This document shows positions 1 through 7,722 of a stretch of DNA of 64,000 nucleotides, piece by piece. This DNA comes from Sphingobium psychrophilum. Lineage in GTDB: Bacteria > Pseudomonadota > Alphaproteobacteria > Sphingomonadales > Sphingomonadaceae. Location of the stretch: assembly GCF_012927105.1 (NCBI RefSeq), contig NZ_JABBFV010000002.1:248001-312000 (forward strand), given 5' to 3'. The notes beneath the pieces are model-generated. The model was not told where the DNA came from, searched no databases, and saw only the letters and a list, made by a program, of their open reading frames with translations. How positions within the stretch are numbered: position 1 is the stretch's first letter; the number at the start of each line of letters is the position of its first letter. The translations under genes were made by a program, and so were the position numbers.

Positions 1-395
1 ATGATCGCGCCCAGTGACGCGCCATACCAGAGCGCTGCGGTCGGCGCCCACAGCGTAGCGTGCGCCAGCGGCAGGTCGCCCAGCAGCCAGAACAGCGTCA
101 TGATCCCGGCAAAACTGATCGTCCAATGGGCGGTCAGGTCCGCCAGTTCATGCCGCAGCCGCACGATCCGCCAAGACCGGCTGAGGTGGAAGAAGGACGC
201 CACCAGTTCCAGCACCGCCACGCACAGCAGCGTGTCGATGATCGCCGACCGGGGCGACAGCGCGCCAGCGACCAGCGCCATGCACAACAGGATCAGCGCG
301 GTATCGACCAGTCGGCACAGGCGCACGAACAGCGCGCCGAATTGCTGGAACATGCCGCTCGTTCTGAAATCCGCATGCCATGGAGGGGTCTGCAT
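1..395 (-). CDS. Exopolysaccharide polyprenyl glycosylphosphotransferase, N-terminal part (runs off window)
   Basis: The reverse strand reads open from an ATG at 395 to the window edge, giving 131 residues without a stop. The start is MQTPPWHADFRTSGMFQQFG, followed by about four hydrophobic segments (roughly residues 32-47, 52-70, 91-108 and 117-131) separated by a basic loop with SRSWRIVRLRHEL. This layout, four or five N-terminal helices before a cytoplasmic catalytic domain, is that of WcaJ/GumD/SpsB-type enzymes that put the first sugar phosphate on undecaprenyl phosphate. The catalytic C-terminal domain lies outside the window, so the call rests on topology and context: it is divergent from an operon with Wzy-, Wzx- and glycosyltransferase-like genes. 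It could instead be another multi-span membrane protein of the same locus. Confidence 0.65.
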   Translation of the reverse strand, partial: MQTPPWHADFRTSGMFQQFGALFVRLCRLVDTALILLCMALVAGALSPRSAIIDTLLCVAVLELVASFFHLSRSWRIVRLRHELADLTAHWTISFAGIMTLFWLLGDLPLAHATLWAPTAALWYGASLGAI

Positions 396-712
396 CGCCT
401 CGGCGCTCCCGCTTTAAGTAAAACGTCCTGAATAATTCGCAAATTATGTAATATATAAGTTATGAAAATCACATTTCATGCATAGATTGGATATCATTGC
501 CGAATCACTTTTCAATGAAATCAAAAGAACAAGATGAGTCATAGTGCGTTTAACCATGTTAATATTTAATGTGCCAGTTTGTGACATAGTCATTTGATCT
601 GACCTTCGTGACTGTCGTCGTGGATATTATTTCATATGTTATCTTTATTATGATTCGGTCGATGGGATCGAGCGGCGGTAAGATGTCGGCCGGGAAAGGA
701 GCGATCGAACGG
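396..712. promoter_or_regulatory. AT-rich divergent promoter region of the exopolysaccharide locus
   Basis: This stretch between two divergent genes is far richer in A+T than its surroundings from about 420 to 660. It holds short inverted repeats, for example ATAATT-CGCA-AATTAT at 432-447 and ATGAAA-N6-TTTCAT at 462-479. No convincing gene lies in it. A GTG at 608 opens the downstream reading frame, but the added residues come from the AT-rich DNA and have no ribosome binding site. AT-rich exopolysaccharide promoters in alphaproteobacteria are often bound by MucR/Ros-type zinc-finger regulators; that link is inference here. Confidence 0.55.
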
Positions 713-1582
713 ATGTTCTGCATGTTGGGCTATCATCGCGCCGATCCGGCGGCGGCCTGGAATGGCGGCATCGGCTTTTCTCGCTGCCTGGGCTGTGGCG
801 TGGAGTTGGTGCAGCGGCCGGGCGCTGGTTGGACCCCGGTGCCGCGCGGCTATGCCGTGATCTGGAGGCCGCTGGCGGACCGGCCCGCGCTTGCGGGTCA
901 CGCGCAGGCCAAAACGACAGCTTTCTCGCTAGCCCGGCTGACGCACGGCGCGAGACGGTTGGGCGCTGCCGCAGGCCGGACGCTGGACCGCTTCCACGCC
1001 CCGCCTGACCATGCCTCCCGCAATTATCGCTACCTCGCGCAGCGGATCGGCAGCGCGCAAACGGTCCTGCTAAGCGCACTGTGCGATGCCGATGCGGCCA
1101 ATGACGCGCTGCTGCTGCTTGCCGCCATGCTTCGGGAAGAGCGGGGCGGGCGGCTGTTGCTGATCGACGCGACGCTGGGCAGCGATGGCGTGAGCGTACC
1201 GCTCGGCGCAGCCGGCAAGCCGGGCCTGTCGGAGGTGCGGCCCGACGATCCCTGGTCGGTGGTGGAGGTCATGCGGATTCTGGCCCGGCCGGACATGATC
1301 CTGCTGGGCGCGGGCCAACGCCCCGCCGCAGGGCGGCCGGACCATATCGCCGCCCTGCTGCCCTTCCTGACGGAACGGTTCGACCATATCCTGATTCAGC
1401 AGCGCGCCATCATGGCGGATAGCCGCAATCTGGCGCTGGCGACGCGCGCCGACCTGATATGGGCGCTTGCGGAGGAAGGGCGATCGCCGATGGCGAACCT
1501 CCACGCCGCGCGCGATGCTTTCCGCGCCAATGGCATCGCTGACGTCGGCCTGATCCTTACCGTGCCGGCCCATGGCGGCTGA
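713..1582 (+). CDS. BY-kinase-like / ParA-like exopolysaccharide protein lacking a Walker A motif
   Basis: First gene of the plus-strand exopolysaccharide operon, 289 residues. I chose the ATG at 713 because AAAGGAG lies 11 bases upstream; the frame stays open back to a GTG at 608. The N-terminus has C3, H8, C25 and C28 (CLGCG), which could form a small zinc site. The middle and end follow the layout of bacterial tyrosine kinase / CpsD-type P-loop domains: VLLSAL, then LLLIDATLGSDG like the Walker A' motif (LLIDADLR), then FDHILIQQ, a domain end with ADLIWAL, and VGLILTVPA. The position of the GxxGxGKST loop instead reads CDADAANDA, so ATP binding is doubtful. No tyrosine-rich tail is present. 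It may be a pseudo-kinase that regulates chain length or export. The family call is from motif layout only. Confidence 0.5.
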   Translation: MFCMLGYHRADPAAAWNGGIGFSRCLGCGVELVQRPGAGWTPVPRGYAVIWRPLADRPALAGHAQAKTTAFSLARLTHGARRLGAAAGRTLDRFHAPPDHASRNYRYLAQRIGSAQTVLLSALCDADAANDALLLLAAMLREERGGRLLLIDATLGSDGVSVPLGAAGKPGLSEVRPDDPWSVVEVMRILARPDMILLGAGQRPAAGRPDHIAALLPFLTERFDHILIQQRAIMADSRNLALATRADLIWALAEEGRSPMANLHAARDAFRANGIADVGLILTVPAHGG

Positions 1583-3071
1583 AGCCGTCCTCTTCCGCGC
1601 GTCGAGCGGTAGCCTGTTACTGGCGGCTGGCGTATCGGGCGGCGCAGCGCTTATCGTCGCGGCAGGCCTCTCGTCCGGGCGCGGCGCGGCGCTGGCGGCA
1701 GTCGCCGCGCTGGGCTTAGGCGCCGCCGTCTGGGCCAGCGGCAATCCCCGGCTCGCCTGCCTCTGGGGCGTGGGCCTGACCGCACCTTTGGGCATCGCCA
1801 AGCGGTTCCATCCCATGCCCCATATGGGCGGGGCCGGGGCCTACACGATCGAGGTCGTCGATCTGTTCCTGCTGGCGCTGCTCCTCTTCCAATGGCGCGA
1901 CGCCGCGCGGGGCTGCGCGCGCCCCCGCATCCCCGACCTGGCTTATTATTGGATCGCGATGATCCTGCTCGGCCTGATCGACGCCGTCCTTGGTCCCTAT
2001 CGCCAGCTGGCGGCGGCGGAGGCGTTTCAGATGTCCAAGTCGCTGTCGCTTTTCCTGCTGCTGCTGGGTGAACTGACGCGAGTGCGCCGCTTCATGCACC
2101 TGTTCGCGGCGCTGACCTGCGGGCTGTTGCTCCAGGCGGCGGTCGGCATCGCCCAATATGCGAAGAAGGGCGATATCGGCCTGCAATTTCTGGGCGAGGC
2201 GACGATGACCACGCTCGAATATGCCAATCGCGCCACCTATATGGATGGCGGCGCGACCTTCCGCATCGGCGGGCTTTTGGGCCATCCCAATATCCTCGCC
2301 GGCTTCATCGCCATGGTCGCGCCGATGCTGCTGGCGATGCTGATGACTCGCCTGCCGATCGACCGGAAGCTAGCGATCGGCGCAGTGCTGGCGACGGCGC
2401 TGCTGGCTCTGCTGCTCACATTATCGCGATCGGGCTGGCTTGCCTTTGCGCTCGCCGCGCCGATCGTCGTCGGCCTCATGCTACGCGATCGCCGTTCGCG
2501 GCGGCGTGCGCTGGCGGGCGCGGCCATCGCGCTGGCGGTCGGCCTGATCGCGACGCTGGCCGCTGCCCCCGCGATCCTGCGCCGCTTGACCCAGAGCGAT
2601 CCGGGTGCGGTCGATTTTCGCTGGGAATGGATGGGTGTCGCCTGGGACATGGTGCGCGACCATCCGCTGCCGGGCGTCGGTCTCAACAGCTTCGTCCAGC
2701 ATCTCCCCGGCCGCACCGCCTATGGCGGGACGGAGGCACTGACCCGCACATTCGGCGCGAACTGGCCGGTGGTGCACGACATCTACCTGCTGATCTGGGC
2801 GGAGCAGGGGACGATCGGCTTCGTCTGTTTCTTGGCGATGCTGATCGGCCTGCTGCGCACCGCATGGCGCAACGCGACACGCTGCGCCGATCCTTGGCTT
2901 CATGCCCTGAATGTCGGGGCGGTGGCCGGGCTGTGCGCCAATCTGCTCGACGGCCTCGGCAGCTTCTTCCTGCGCCAGATGCCCGGCGCGCGCCTCTTCT
3001 GGATCATCGCCGCGATCATCGTCGCCATCAATGTCTGGCAACGACGCAACGGCGCGGAGCGTCCGACATGA
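1572..3071 (+). CDS. O-antigen ligase/polymerase family membrane protein (Wzy-like)
   Basis: A 499-residue multi-span membrane protein with about 10-12 hydrophobic segments. It carries marks of the Wzy_C/O-antigen ligase family: GLLGHPNILAGFIAM, LTLSRSGWLAFALAAP, a periplasmic-loop stretch with HPLPGVGLNSFVQH, and HDIYLLIWAEQGTIGF. In an exopolysaccharide operon such a protein would polymerise lipid-linked repeat units at the periplasmic face of the inner membrane. Its start overlaps the previous gene by 11 bases and its stop overlaps the next start (ATGA), so the genes are translationally coupled. Whether it is a polymerase or a ligase cannot be decided from sequence, but the neighbouring flippase gene favours polymerase. 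Confidence 0.82.
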   Translation: MAAEAVLFRASSGSLLLAAGVSGGAALIVAAGLSSGRGAALAAVAALGLGAAVWASGNPRLACLWGVGLTAPLGIAKRFHPMPHMGGAGAYTIEVVDLFLLALLLFQWRDAARGCARPRIPDLAYYWIAMILLGLIDAVLGPYRQLAAAEAFQMSKSLSLFLLLLGELTRVRRFMHLFAALTCGLLLQAAVGIAQYAKKGDIGLQFLGEATMTTLEYANRATYMDGGATFRIGGLLGHPNILAGFIAMVAPMLLAMLMTRLPIDRKLAIGAVLATALLALLLTLSRSGWLAFALAAPIVVGLMLRDRRSRRRALAGAAIALAVGLIATLAAAPAILRRLTQSDPGAVDFRWEWMGVAWDMVRDHPLPGVGLNSFVQHLPGRTAYGGTEALTRTFGANWPVVHDIYLLIWAEQGTIGFVCFLAMLIGLLRTAWRNATRCADPWLHALNVGAVAGLCANLLDGLGSFFLRQMPGARLFWIIAAIIVAINVWQRRNGAERPT

Positions 3072-4471
3072 GCGGCCTGCTGCACAGCGGCGCGCGCCTT
3101 GTGGTCGGGCGGGTCGGGCTGTCGGGCCTGCGGATGGGGGCGGCGCTAATCGTCGCGTGCCTGGCGGGGGCGGAGCAGTTCGGCGCCTATGCGCTCCTGC
3201 TTAGCCTCGTCGGCCTGGCCGAATGGCTGGTCGATTTCGGCCAGACCGACATCGGCGTGCGCGATGCCGCGCGGCGACCGCGGCGGCGGGCTGCGGTGCT
3301 GGATGCGCTGGCGCGGACCAAGCGAGTGCAGGGACCCGCGGTCGCCGTGGCGCTGCCACTGCTGTTGCTGGCCGCCGGGCAGGATCGGGATGTGGTGCTG
3401 GCGGGCTGCGCAGGGAGCGTCGCGGTGCTGGCGACCGCCTGGCTGCAACCGGCGCGCGCGACGCTGCGGCTCGCCTTGCGGATGGACCGGGATATCGGCG
3501 CGGAACTGGCCGGGGTGGCGGTGATGCTGCCGCTGCTGGCGCTGGCCTGCCTCCATCGCGCGCCTCTGCCGCTGCTGGTAGCGAGCTTCGCCGTCGCCCG
3601 TCTGGTGCAGGCGGCGCTGACGATCCATTGGGCCGGGCCGATCGACATGCATAGTGCCACGCGCCTCACACCCACCCGCCTTGCCGGACAGGCGCTACCC
3701 TTGGGCTGCGCCGGTCTGCTAGTGCTGCTCTACGACGCGCTCGCCCCGTTGCTGCTCGCCCGGCTGATGGATATGCGGGCGGTCGCGCTCTACGTTGCGG
3801 CGGCGCGCTTCATCATGCCGGTGTTGGTCGCTGTGCAGGCGGTGGGCAGCGCCGCCTTCCCCGTCATTGCGCGCGACTGGCGACGCGATCCCGCCGCCTT
3901 CGCCCGGACGCAGCAAGCCACGCTGCTGCTGTCGGTGGCGCTGGCGGCGCTGTTGTTCGCGGGCATCCATGGCGGCGCGGCGTTCATGATCGGGTTGATG
4001 GGGCCGGATTTCGTAGCCGGCGCGCCGCTGCTGCAACTCATGGCCTGGACCCTGCTGGCGCGCGCGATCACCACCGCCATGGCGCCGCTGATCGTCATCG
4101 CCGGGTGGCAGGGGCGGGCAATGCTGCTCACCCTGTTGTCGCTGGCGGGCCAGTGCGCCGCGCTGTTCCTGTTGGTCCCGCATATGGGCGTAACCGGCGC
4201 GGCGCTCGGTTGCCTGCTGGTCGAACTGCTGCTCGGCACGGTAGCCGTCAGCGCGATCGCCCAGCGGGCGACGGGCGTAGCGATCGACTGGCGGCCGATC
4301 GCGACGACAATAGGCAGCGCCATCGCCACAGCGCTGCTGATCGCCGCCAGCCCGATCGCCGGCAGCTTCGCAGGTGGGCTGGCGGCAGGCCTGATCCTGC
4401 TCGGCGCGCTGATGCTCATCGGACGCCGGGACGCACCGCTCTGGCGGCAACTGGCGGGAGGCGTTGCATGA
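3068..4471 (+). CDS. Polysaccharide flippase, Wzx/MATE-like (oligosaccharidyl-lipid flippase superfamily)
   Basis: A 467-residue protein with about 12-14 hydrophobic segments. The start at 3068 is fixed by an ATGA overlap with the preceding gene; upstream sequence in the same frame lies inside that gene and is not membrane-like. Typical Wzx features are present: an N-terminal GRVGLSGLRMGAALIVACLA segment, EQFGAYALLLSLVGLAEWLVDFG, then YVAAARFIMPVLVAVQAVGSAAFPVIARD and PLLQLMAWTLLARAI. It would flip undecaprenyl-diphosphate-linked repeat units across the inner membrane for the adjacent Wzy-like protein. Codon use and GC content match its neighbours. Confidence 0.82.
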   Translation: MSGLLHSGARLVVGRVGLSGLRMGAALIVACLAGAEQFGAYALLLSLVGLAEWLVDFGQTDIGVRDAARRPRRRAAVLDALARTKRVQGPAVAVALPLLLLAAGQDRDVVLAGCAGSVAVLATAWLQPARATLRLALRMDRDIGAELAGVAVMLPLLALACLHRAPLPLLVASFAVARLVQAALTIHWAGPIDMHSATRLTPTRLAGQALPLGCAGLLVLLYDALAPLLLARLMDMRAVALYVAAARFIMPVLVAVQAVGSAAFPVIARDWRRDPAAFARTQQATLLLSVALAALLFAGIHGGAAFMIGLMGPDFVAGAPLLQLMAWTLLARAITTAMAPLIVIAGWQGRAMLLTLLSLAGQCAALFLLVPHMGVTGAALGCLLVELLLGTVAVSAIAQRATGVAIDWRPIATTIGSAIATALLIAASPIAGSFAGGLAAGLILLGALMLIGRRDAPLWRQLAGGVA

Positions 4472-5571
4472 ACGCCCCCAAAATCGCCATCGCCTGCCCA
4501 GGCATCGGCCTGGTCCAGCGCGGGTTCGAGCGGCTGTTCCGAGACCTGTTCGATGAAATGCGCGGCGATTTCGCCATAACCCTGTTCAAGGGCGGCGGGG
4601 AGCGGCACCCGGACGAGATCGTCCTGCCCTTCCTCGCACGGGGCGGTCGCACCCTCCGCTATCTGCCGCTCCACCGGCTGATGGGCCGCACGCCGATGCA
4701 CGCCGAATGCCTGACCTTCGCGCTGGCGCTGCTGCCGCACCTGATCCGCGGGCGCTATGACATCGTCCATGTGATCGACCCGCCGCTGGCGCGCTTGCTG
4801 TTCCATCTGCGCCGCACGCTACGCCTCAAATTCCGTCTCCTCTATACCGAAGGAACGGCGATGCCGCCGCGCGACTATCCGCCTTGCGACCGGCTGCACC
4901 AGATGTCCGCGGCGACGATGGCCGATGCCGTCGCGCAGGGTCACGACCCGGCCGATATGACGCTCATCCCCTGCGGCTACCGCCCGGATCGCTTCATCCC
5001 CAGCGCCGACCGCGCCACGCTGCGCGCCCGGCACGGCATCGCGCCTGACCGCTTCGTCATCCTCTCGGTCGCTGCGCTCAATCGCGGCCACAAGCGCACC
5101 CATCATCTGATCGACGAAGTCGCGCGCCTGGGCGGCGATCCGCTGCTCTGGCTGGACGGCAGCCTGGACCATGGGGACCCGGACCTTCCCGATTATGCCC
5201 GCGCCCGGCTGGCCGATCGGGTGCGCGTGACCCATGTCTCGACGCAGGACGTCGCGGACCTGTTCGCGCTGGCCGACGTCATGCCTCATGCCGCCACCTT
5301 CGAAGCCTTCGGCCTCGCCATCGTGGAGGCGGCAGCGGCCGGCCTACCCGTCATCACCCATGATGCGCCGCATTTTCGCTGGCTGCTGCCCAGTCCCGAC
5401 AACTGGATCGACATGGAAGCGCCCGGCGCGCTTGCGGCGCTGCTGGCGCGCATGGCCGCCGACCCGATCGAACGGACGCGCCGCGTCCTGCGCGACCATG
5501 CCCGCGCCACCTATGACTGGGCGGCGCTGCGCCTCTCCTATGCCGACCTCTATCGGAGCCTGACGCCATGA
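4468..5571 (+). CDS. Glycosyltransferase family 4 (GT-B fold)
   Basis: A 367-residue cytosolic protein starting in an ATGA overlap with the flippase gene. The N-terminal half has a GT-B acceptor-domain look (IAIACPGIGLVQRGFERLFR, then YDIVHVIDPPLARLL). The C-terminal half carries the donor-binding part: LIPCGYRPDRFIP, FVILSVAALNRGHKRTHHLI, and the E-x7-E signature FEAFGLAIVEAAAAGLPVI. It probably adds one sugar to the lipid-linked repeat unit; donor and linkage cannot be read from the sequence. It sits between the flippase and a GT2 gene in a coupled operon. Confidence 0.87.
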   Translation: MNAPKIAIACPGIGLVQRGFERLFRDLFDEMRGDFAITLFKGGGERHPDEIVLPFLARGGRTLRYLPLHRLMGRTPMHAECLTFALALLPHLIRGRYDIVHVIDPPLARLLFHLRRTLRLKFRLLYTEGTAMPPRDYPPCDRLHQMSAATMADAVAQGHDPADMTLIPCGYRPDRFIPSADRATLRARHGIAPDRFVILSVAALNRGHKRTHHLIDEVARLGGDPLLWLDGSLDHGDPDLPDYARARLADRVRVTHVSTQDVADLFALADVMPHAATFEAFGLAIVEAAAAGLPVITHDAPHFRWLLPSPDNWIDMEAPGALAALLARMAADPIERTRRVLRDHARATYDWAALRLSYADLYRSLTP

Positions 5572-6548
5572 TCCCGCCAAAGCTCGCCATCATAATCGTC
5601 AACTGGAATGTCCGCGGCCTGCTAAGCGATTGCCTGGCGGCCATAGCCGCCAGTAGCGGCCTGCCCAATGAAAGCGTCGAAACGATCGTCGTCGACAACG
5701 CCTCGACCGATGGCAGCGCAGCGATGGTGCGCTCGGACTTCCCCTGGGTGCGACTGATCGAAAGCGGCGCGAACCACGGTTTCGCTAAAGGATGCCAAAT
5801 CGGTTATGAATCGACTCAAGCCCCCTTCGTCATGCTGCTCAATCCCGACACGGTGGTCGATCCCGACGCCATCGCCGCGATGCTCGCGCAGATCGAGGGC
5901 GACGACCGCATCGGCATCCTCGGCTCCCGGCTGCGCAATAGCGACGGCAGTTTCCAGCGCGCGTCCGGCGGGGCGTTTCCAACGCTAACCAACCTCACCT
6001 GGAACTATCTGTTTCTAGGCGCAATCCTTCCAAGCCGCTGGGCACCACCCGCCGTCTATCTGGATGACGACCCGCCCGGCGTCCGGCCGATCGACTGGGT
6101 ATCGGGCGCATCGCTGACCTTCCGCCGCGCGGCGGTCGGCCCCGCCATCTTCCACCCCGCCTATTTCATGTTCGGCGAGGATATGGAGCTATGCCACCGC
6201 GTCGCGCAGGCCGGCTGGCGCGTCCTCTATTCCGCGCTGCAGAGCATCACCCATCATCACGGAGCCAGCTTCGCGCGCCAATCCTCGATGGAGGTGCTGG
6301 CCAGCGTCTATAAAGGGCCGCGCGTCTTCTTCCGCCAGGGTCGCGGGCCGATCGCACGGGCCGCCTATGACGCGATCCTCTTCACCGGCTACGCAGCCCG
6401 CTGGCTGCTTTTCAGCCTGCTCGGCCTCGTGCGGCCCGGCCGCGACTATCGCGCCATGGCGCGCTTCAGCCGCCGCTATCTCGGCGTCATGGCCGCGACG
6501 ATCTTCAGCCGAAATCCGCACCGTCCAGCAAGGGAGCAGCAGCCATGA
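5568..6548 (+). CDS. Glycosyltransferase family 2, rhamnosyltransferase-like
   Basis: A 326-residue GT-A protein in ATGA overlap with the GT4 gene. Motifs in order: [18 protein letters not shown] at the N-terminus, [13 protein letters not shown], the DxD-equivalent [31 protein letters not shown], and [16 protein letters not shown], which supplies the catalytic ED. The last ~60 residues contain a hydrophobic segment ([20 protein letters not shown]), as in many membrane-associated rhamnosyltransferase-like GT2 enzymes. It would transfer a sugar onto the growing repeat unit. The rhamnosyl assignment is only family habit; the neighbouring UDP-xylose synthase makes xylose another possible donor. 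Confidence 0.87.
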   Translation: MIPPKLAIIIVNWNVRGLLSDCLAAIAASSGLPNESVETIVVDNASTDGSAAMVRSDFPWVRLIESGANHGFAKGCQIGYESTQAPFVMLLNPDTVVDPDAIAAMLAQIEGDDRIGILGSRLRNSDGSFQRASGGAFPTLTNLTWNYLFLGAILPSRWAPPAVYLDDDPPGVRPIDWVSGASLTFRRAAVGPAIFHPAYFMFGEDMELCHRVAQAGWRVLYSALQSITHHHGASFARQSSMEVLASVYKGPRVFFRQGRGPIARAAYDAILFTGYAARWLLFSLLGLVRPGRDYRAMARFSRRYLGVMAATIFSRNPHRPAREQQP

Positions 6549-7534
6549 ACAAGGGCGTCAAACGCATATTGGTGACCGGCGGGGCCGGATTTCTGGGATC
6601 GCATCTGTGCGATCGGCTGGTGGCGCAAGGGCATGACGTGCTGTGCGTCGATAATCTCTTCACCGGGTCGAAGAGCAATCTCGTCCAGTTGCTGGGGCGG
6701 CATAATTTCGAATATATGCGCCATGACGTGACATTCCCCCTCTATGTCGAGGTAGACGAGATCTATAATCTCGCCTGTCCGGCCTCGCCGCTGCAATATC
6801 GCATCAATCCGGTGCAGACGACCAAGACCAGCGTCCATGGCGCGATCAACATGCTGGGCTTGGCGAAACGCACCGGCGCGAAAATCCTCCAGGCATCGAC
6901 CAGCGAAGTCTATGGCGACCCTGAAGTCCATCCGCAGCAGGAGGAGTATTGGGGCCATGTGAACCCCATCGGCCCGCGCGCCTGCTATGACGAGGGGAAG
7001 CGCTGCGCCGAAACCCTCTTCTTCGATTATCATCGCGAAGGCCGGGTGCGGATCAAAGTCGCGCGCATCTTCAACACCTATGGCCCGCGCATGGACCCGG
7101 CGGATGGGCGCGTCGTGTCCAACTTCATCTGCCAGGCGCTGCTCGGCCAGCCCATCACTCTCTATGGGGACGGCACGCAGACTCGATCCTTCTGCTATGT
7201 GGGCGATCTGATCGAGGGGCTGTTGCGGCTGATGGCCAGCGACGACAGGACCACCGGGCCGATCAATATCGGCAATCCCGACGAGTTCACCATGGTCGAA
7301 CTGGCCGACATGATCGTGGCGCTGACCGGATCGTCCTCCCCCATCGTCATGCGGCCGCTGCCCGCCGACGATCCGCGCCAGCGCCGCCCGGACATCGCCC
7401 GCGCCCGCGCCGCGCTGGACTGGGAACCAACGGTGCGGCTGCGCGAAGGGCTGGTCCACACCATCGCCTATTTCGACGCGCTGCTGAGCGGCGCGGGCGG
7501 CCGCAGCCTGCCCCCGGCCATGCCCGTGACATAG
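6545..7534 (+). CDS. UDP-glucuronate decarboxylase (UDP-xylose synthase), extended SDR
   Basis: A 329-residue NAD-dependent SDR that converts UDP-glucuronate to UDP-xylose. The Rossmann motif [14 protein letters not shown] opens the protein, and the catalytic pair Y148/K152 is in ACYDEGKR. Features typical of the UXS subfamily include [63 protein letters not shown] and [16 protein letters not shown]. It is the last gene of the operon, with ATGA overlap to the GT2 gene, which suggests that xylose (or a UDP-xylose-derived sugar) is part of this exopolysaccharide. No membrane segment is present. Confidence 0.9.
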   Translation: MNKGVKRILVTGGAGFLGSHLCDRLVAQGHDVLCVDNLFTGSKSNLVQLLGRHNFEYMRHDVTFPLYVEVDEIYNLACPASPLQYRINPVQTTKTSVHGAINMLGLAKRTGAKILQASTSEVYGDPEVHPQQEEYWGHVNPIGPRACYDEGKRCAETLFFDYHREGRVRIKVARIFNTYGPRMDPADGRVVSNFICQALLGQPITLYGDGTQTRSFCYVGDLIEGLLRLMASDDRTTGPINIGNPDEFTMVELADMIVALTGSSSPIVMRPLPADDPRQRRPDIARARAALDWEPTVRLREGLVHTIAYFDALLSGAGGRSLPPAMPVT

Positions 7535-7681
7535 TGCTTCCCGTCGCGCCGCCGCCCATCAACCGTCTGGGTGCCTGACCGGCACCATGCATTTTCCACC
7601 ATCGGGATCGGCCTATGTGCCTGGCCGATTGCCGATCGCGACTTCCACTCTTGCCAACCCGGACGCTATCGCTCAGAGTAA

Positions 7682-7695
7682 TGATAACGCTACCA
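7682..7695. promoter_or_regulatory. Candidate LacI-family operator upstream of the GH2 beta-galactosidase
   Basis: The 14-mer TGATAACGCTACCA lies 27 bases before the GH2 start. It fits the usual LacI/GalR-type dyad with a central CG (reverse complement TGGTAGCGTTATCA). A near-identical 14-mer occurs at 18640-18653 before the TonB receptor of the same locus. Similarity to operators is from family knowledge; the regulator is not identified. Confidence 0.5.
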
Positions 7696-7722
7696 GATTG
7701 CGGAAGGCCGGGAGAGGAAATA

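Noticed and set aside
60..431. Plus-strand open frames at the left edge (1-417 and 60-431)
   Set aside because: Low-complexity shadow translations; the minus strand reads as a multi-span membrane protein with a proper start at 395.
608..712. GTG start at 608 for the BY-kinase-like gene, adding a hydrophobic N-terminus
   Set aside because: The extra residues are translated from the AT-rich promoter region, there is no ribosome site, and a better start with AAAGGAG exists at 713.
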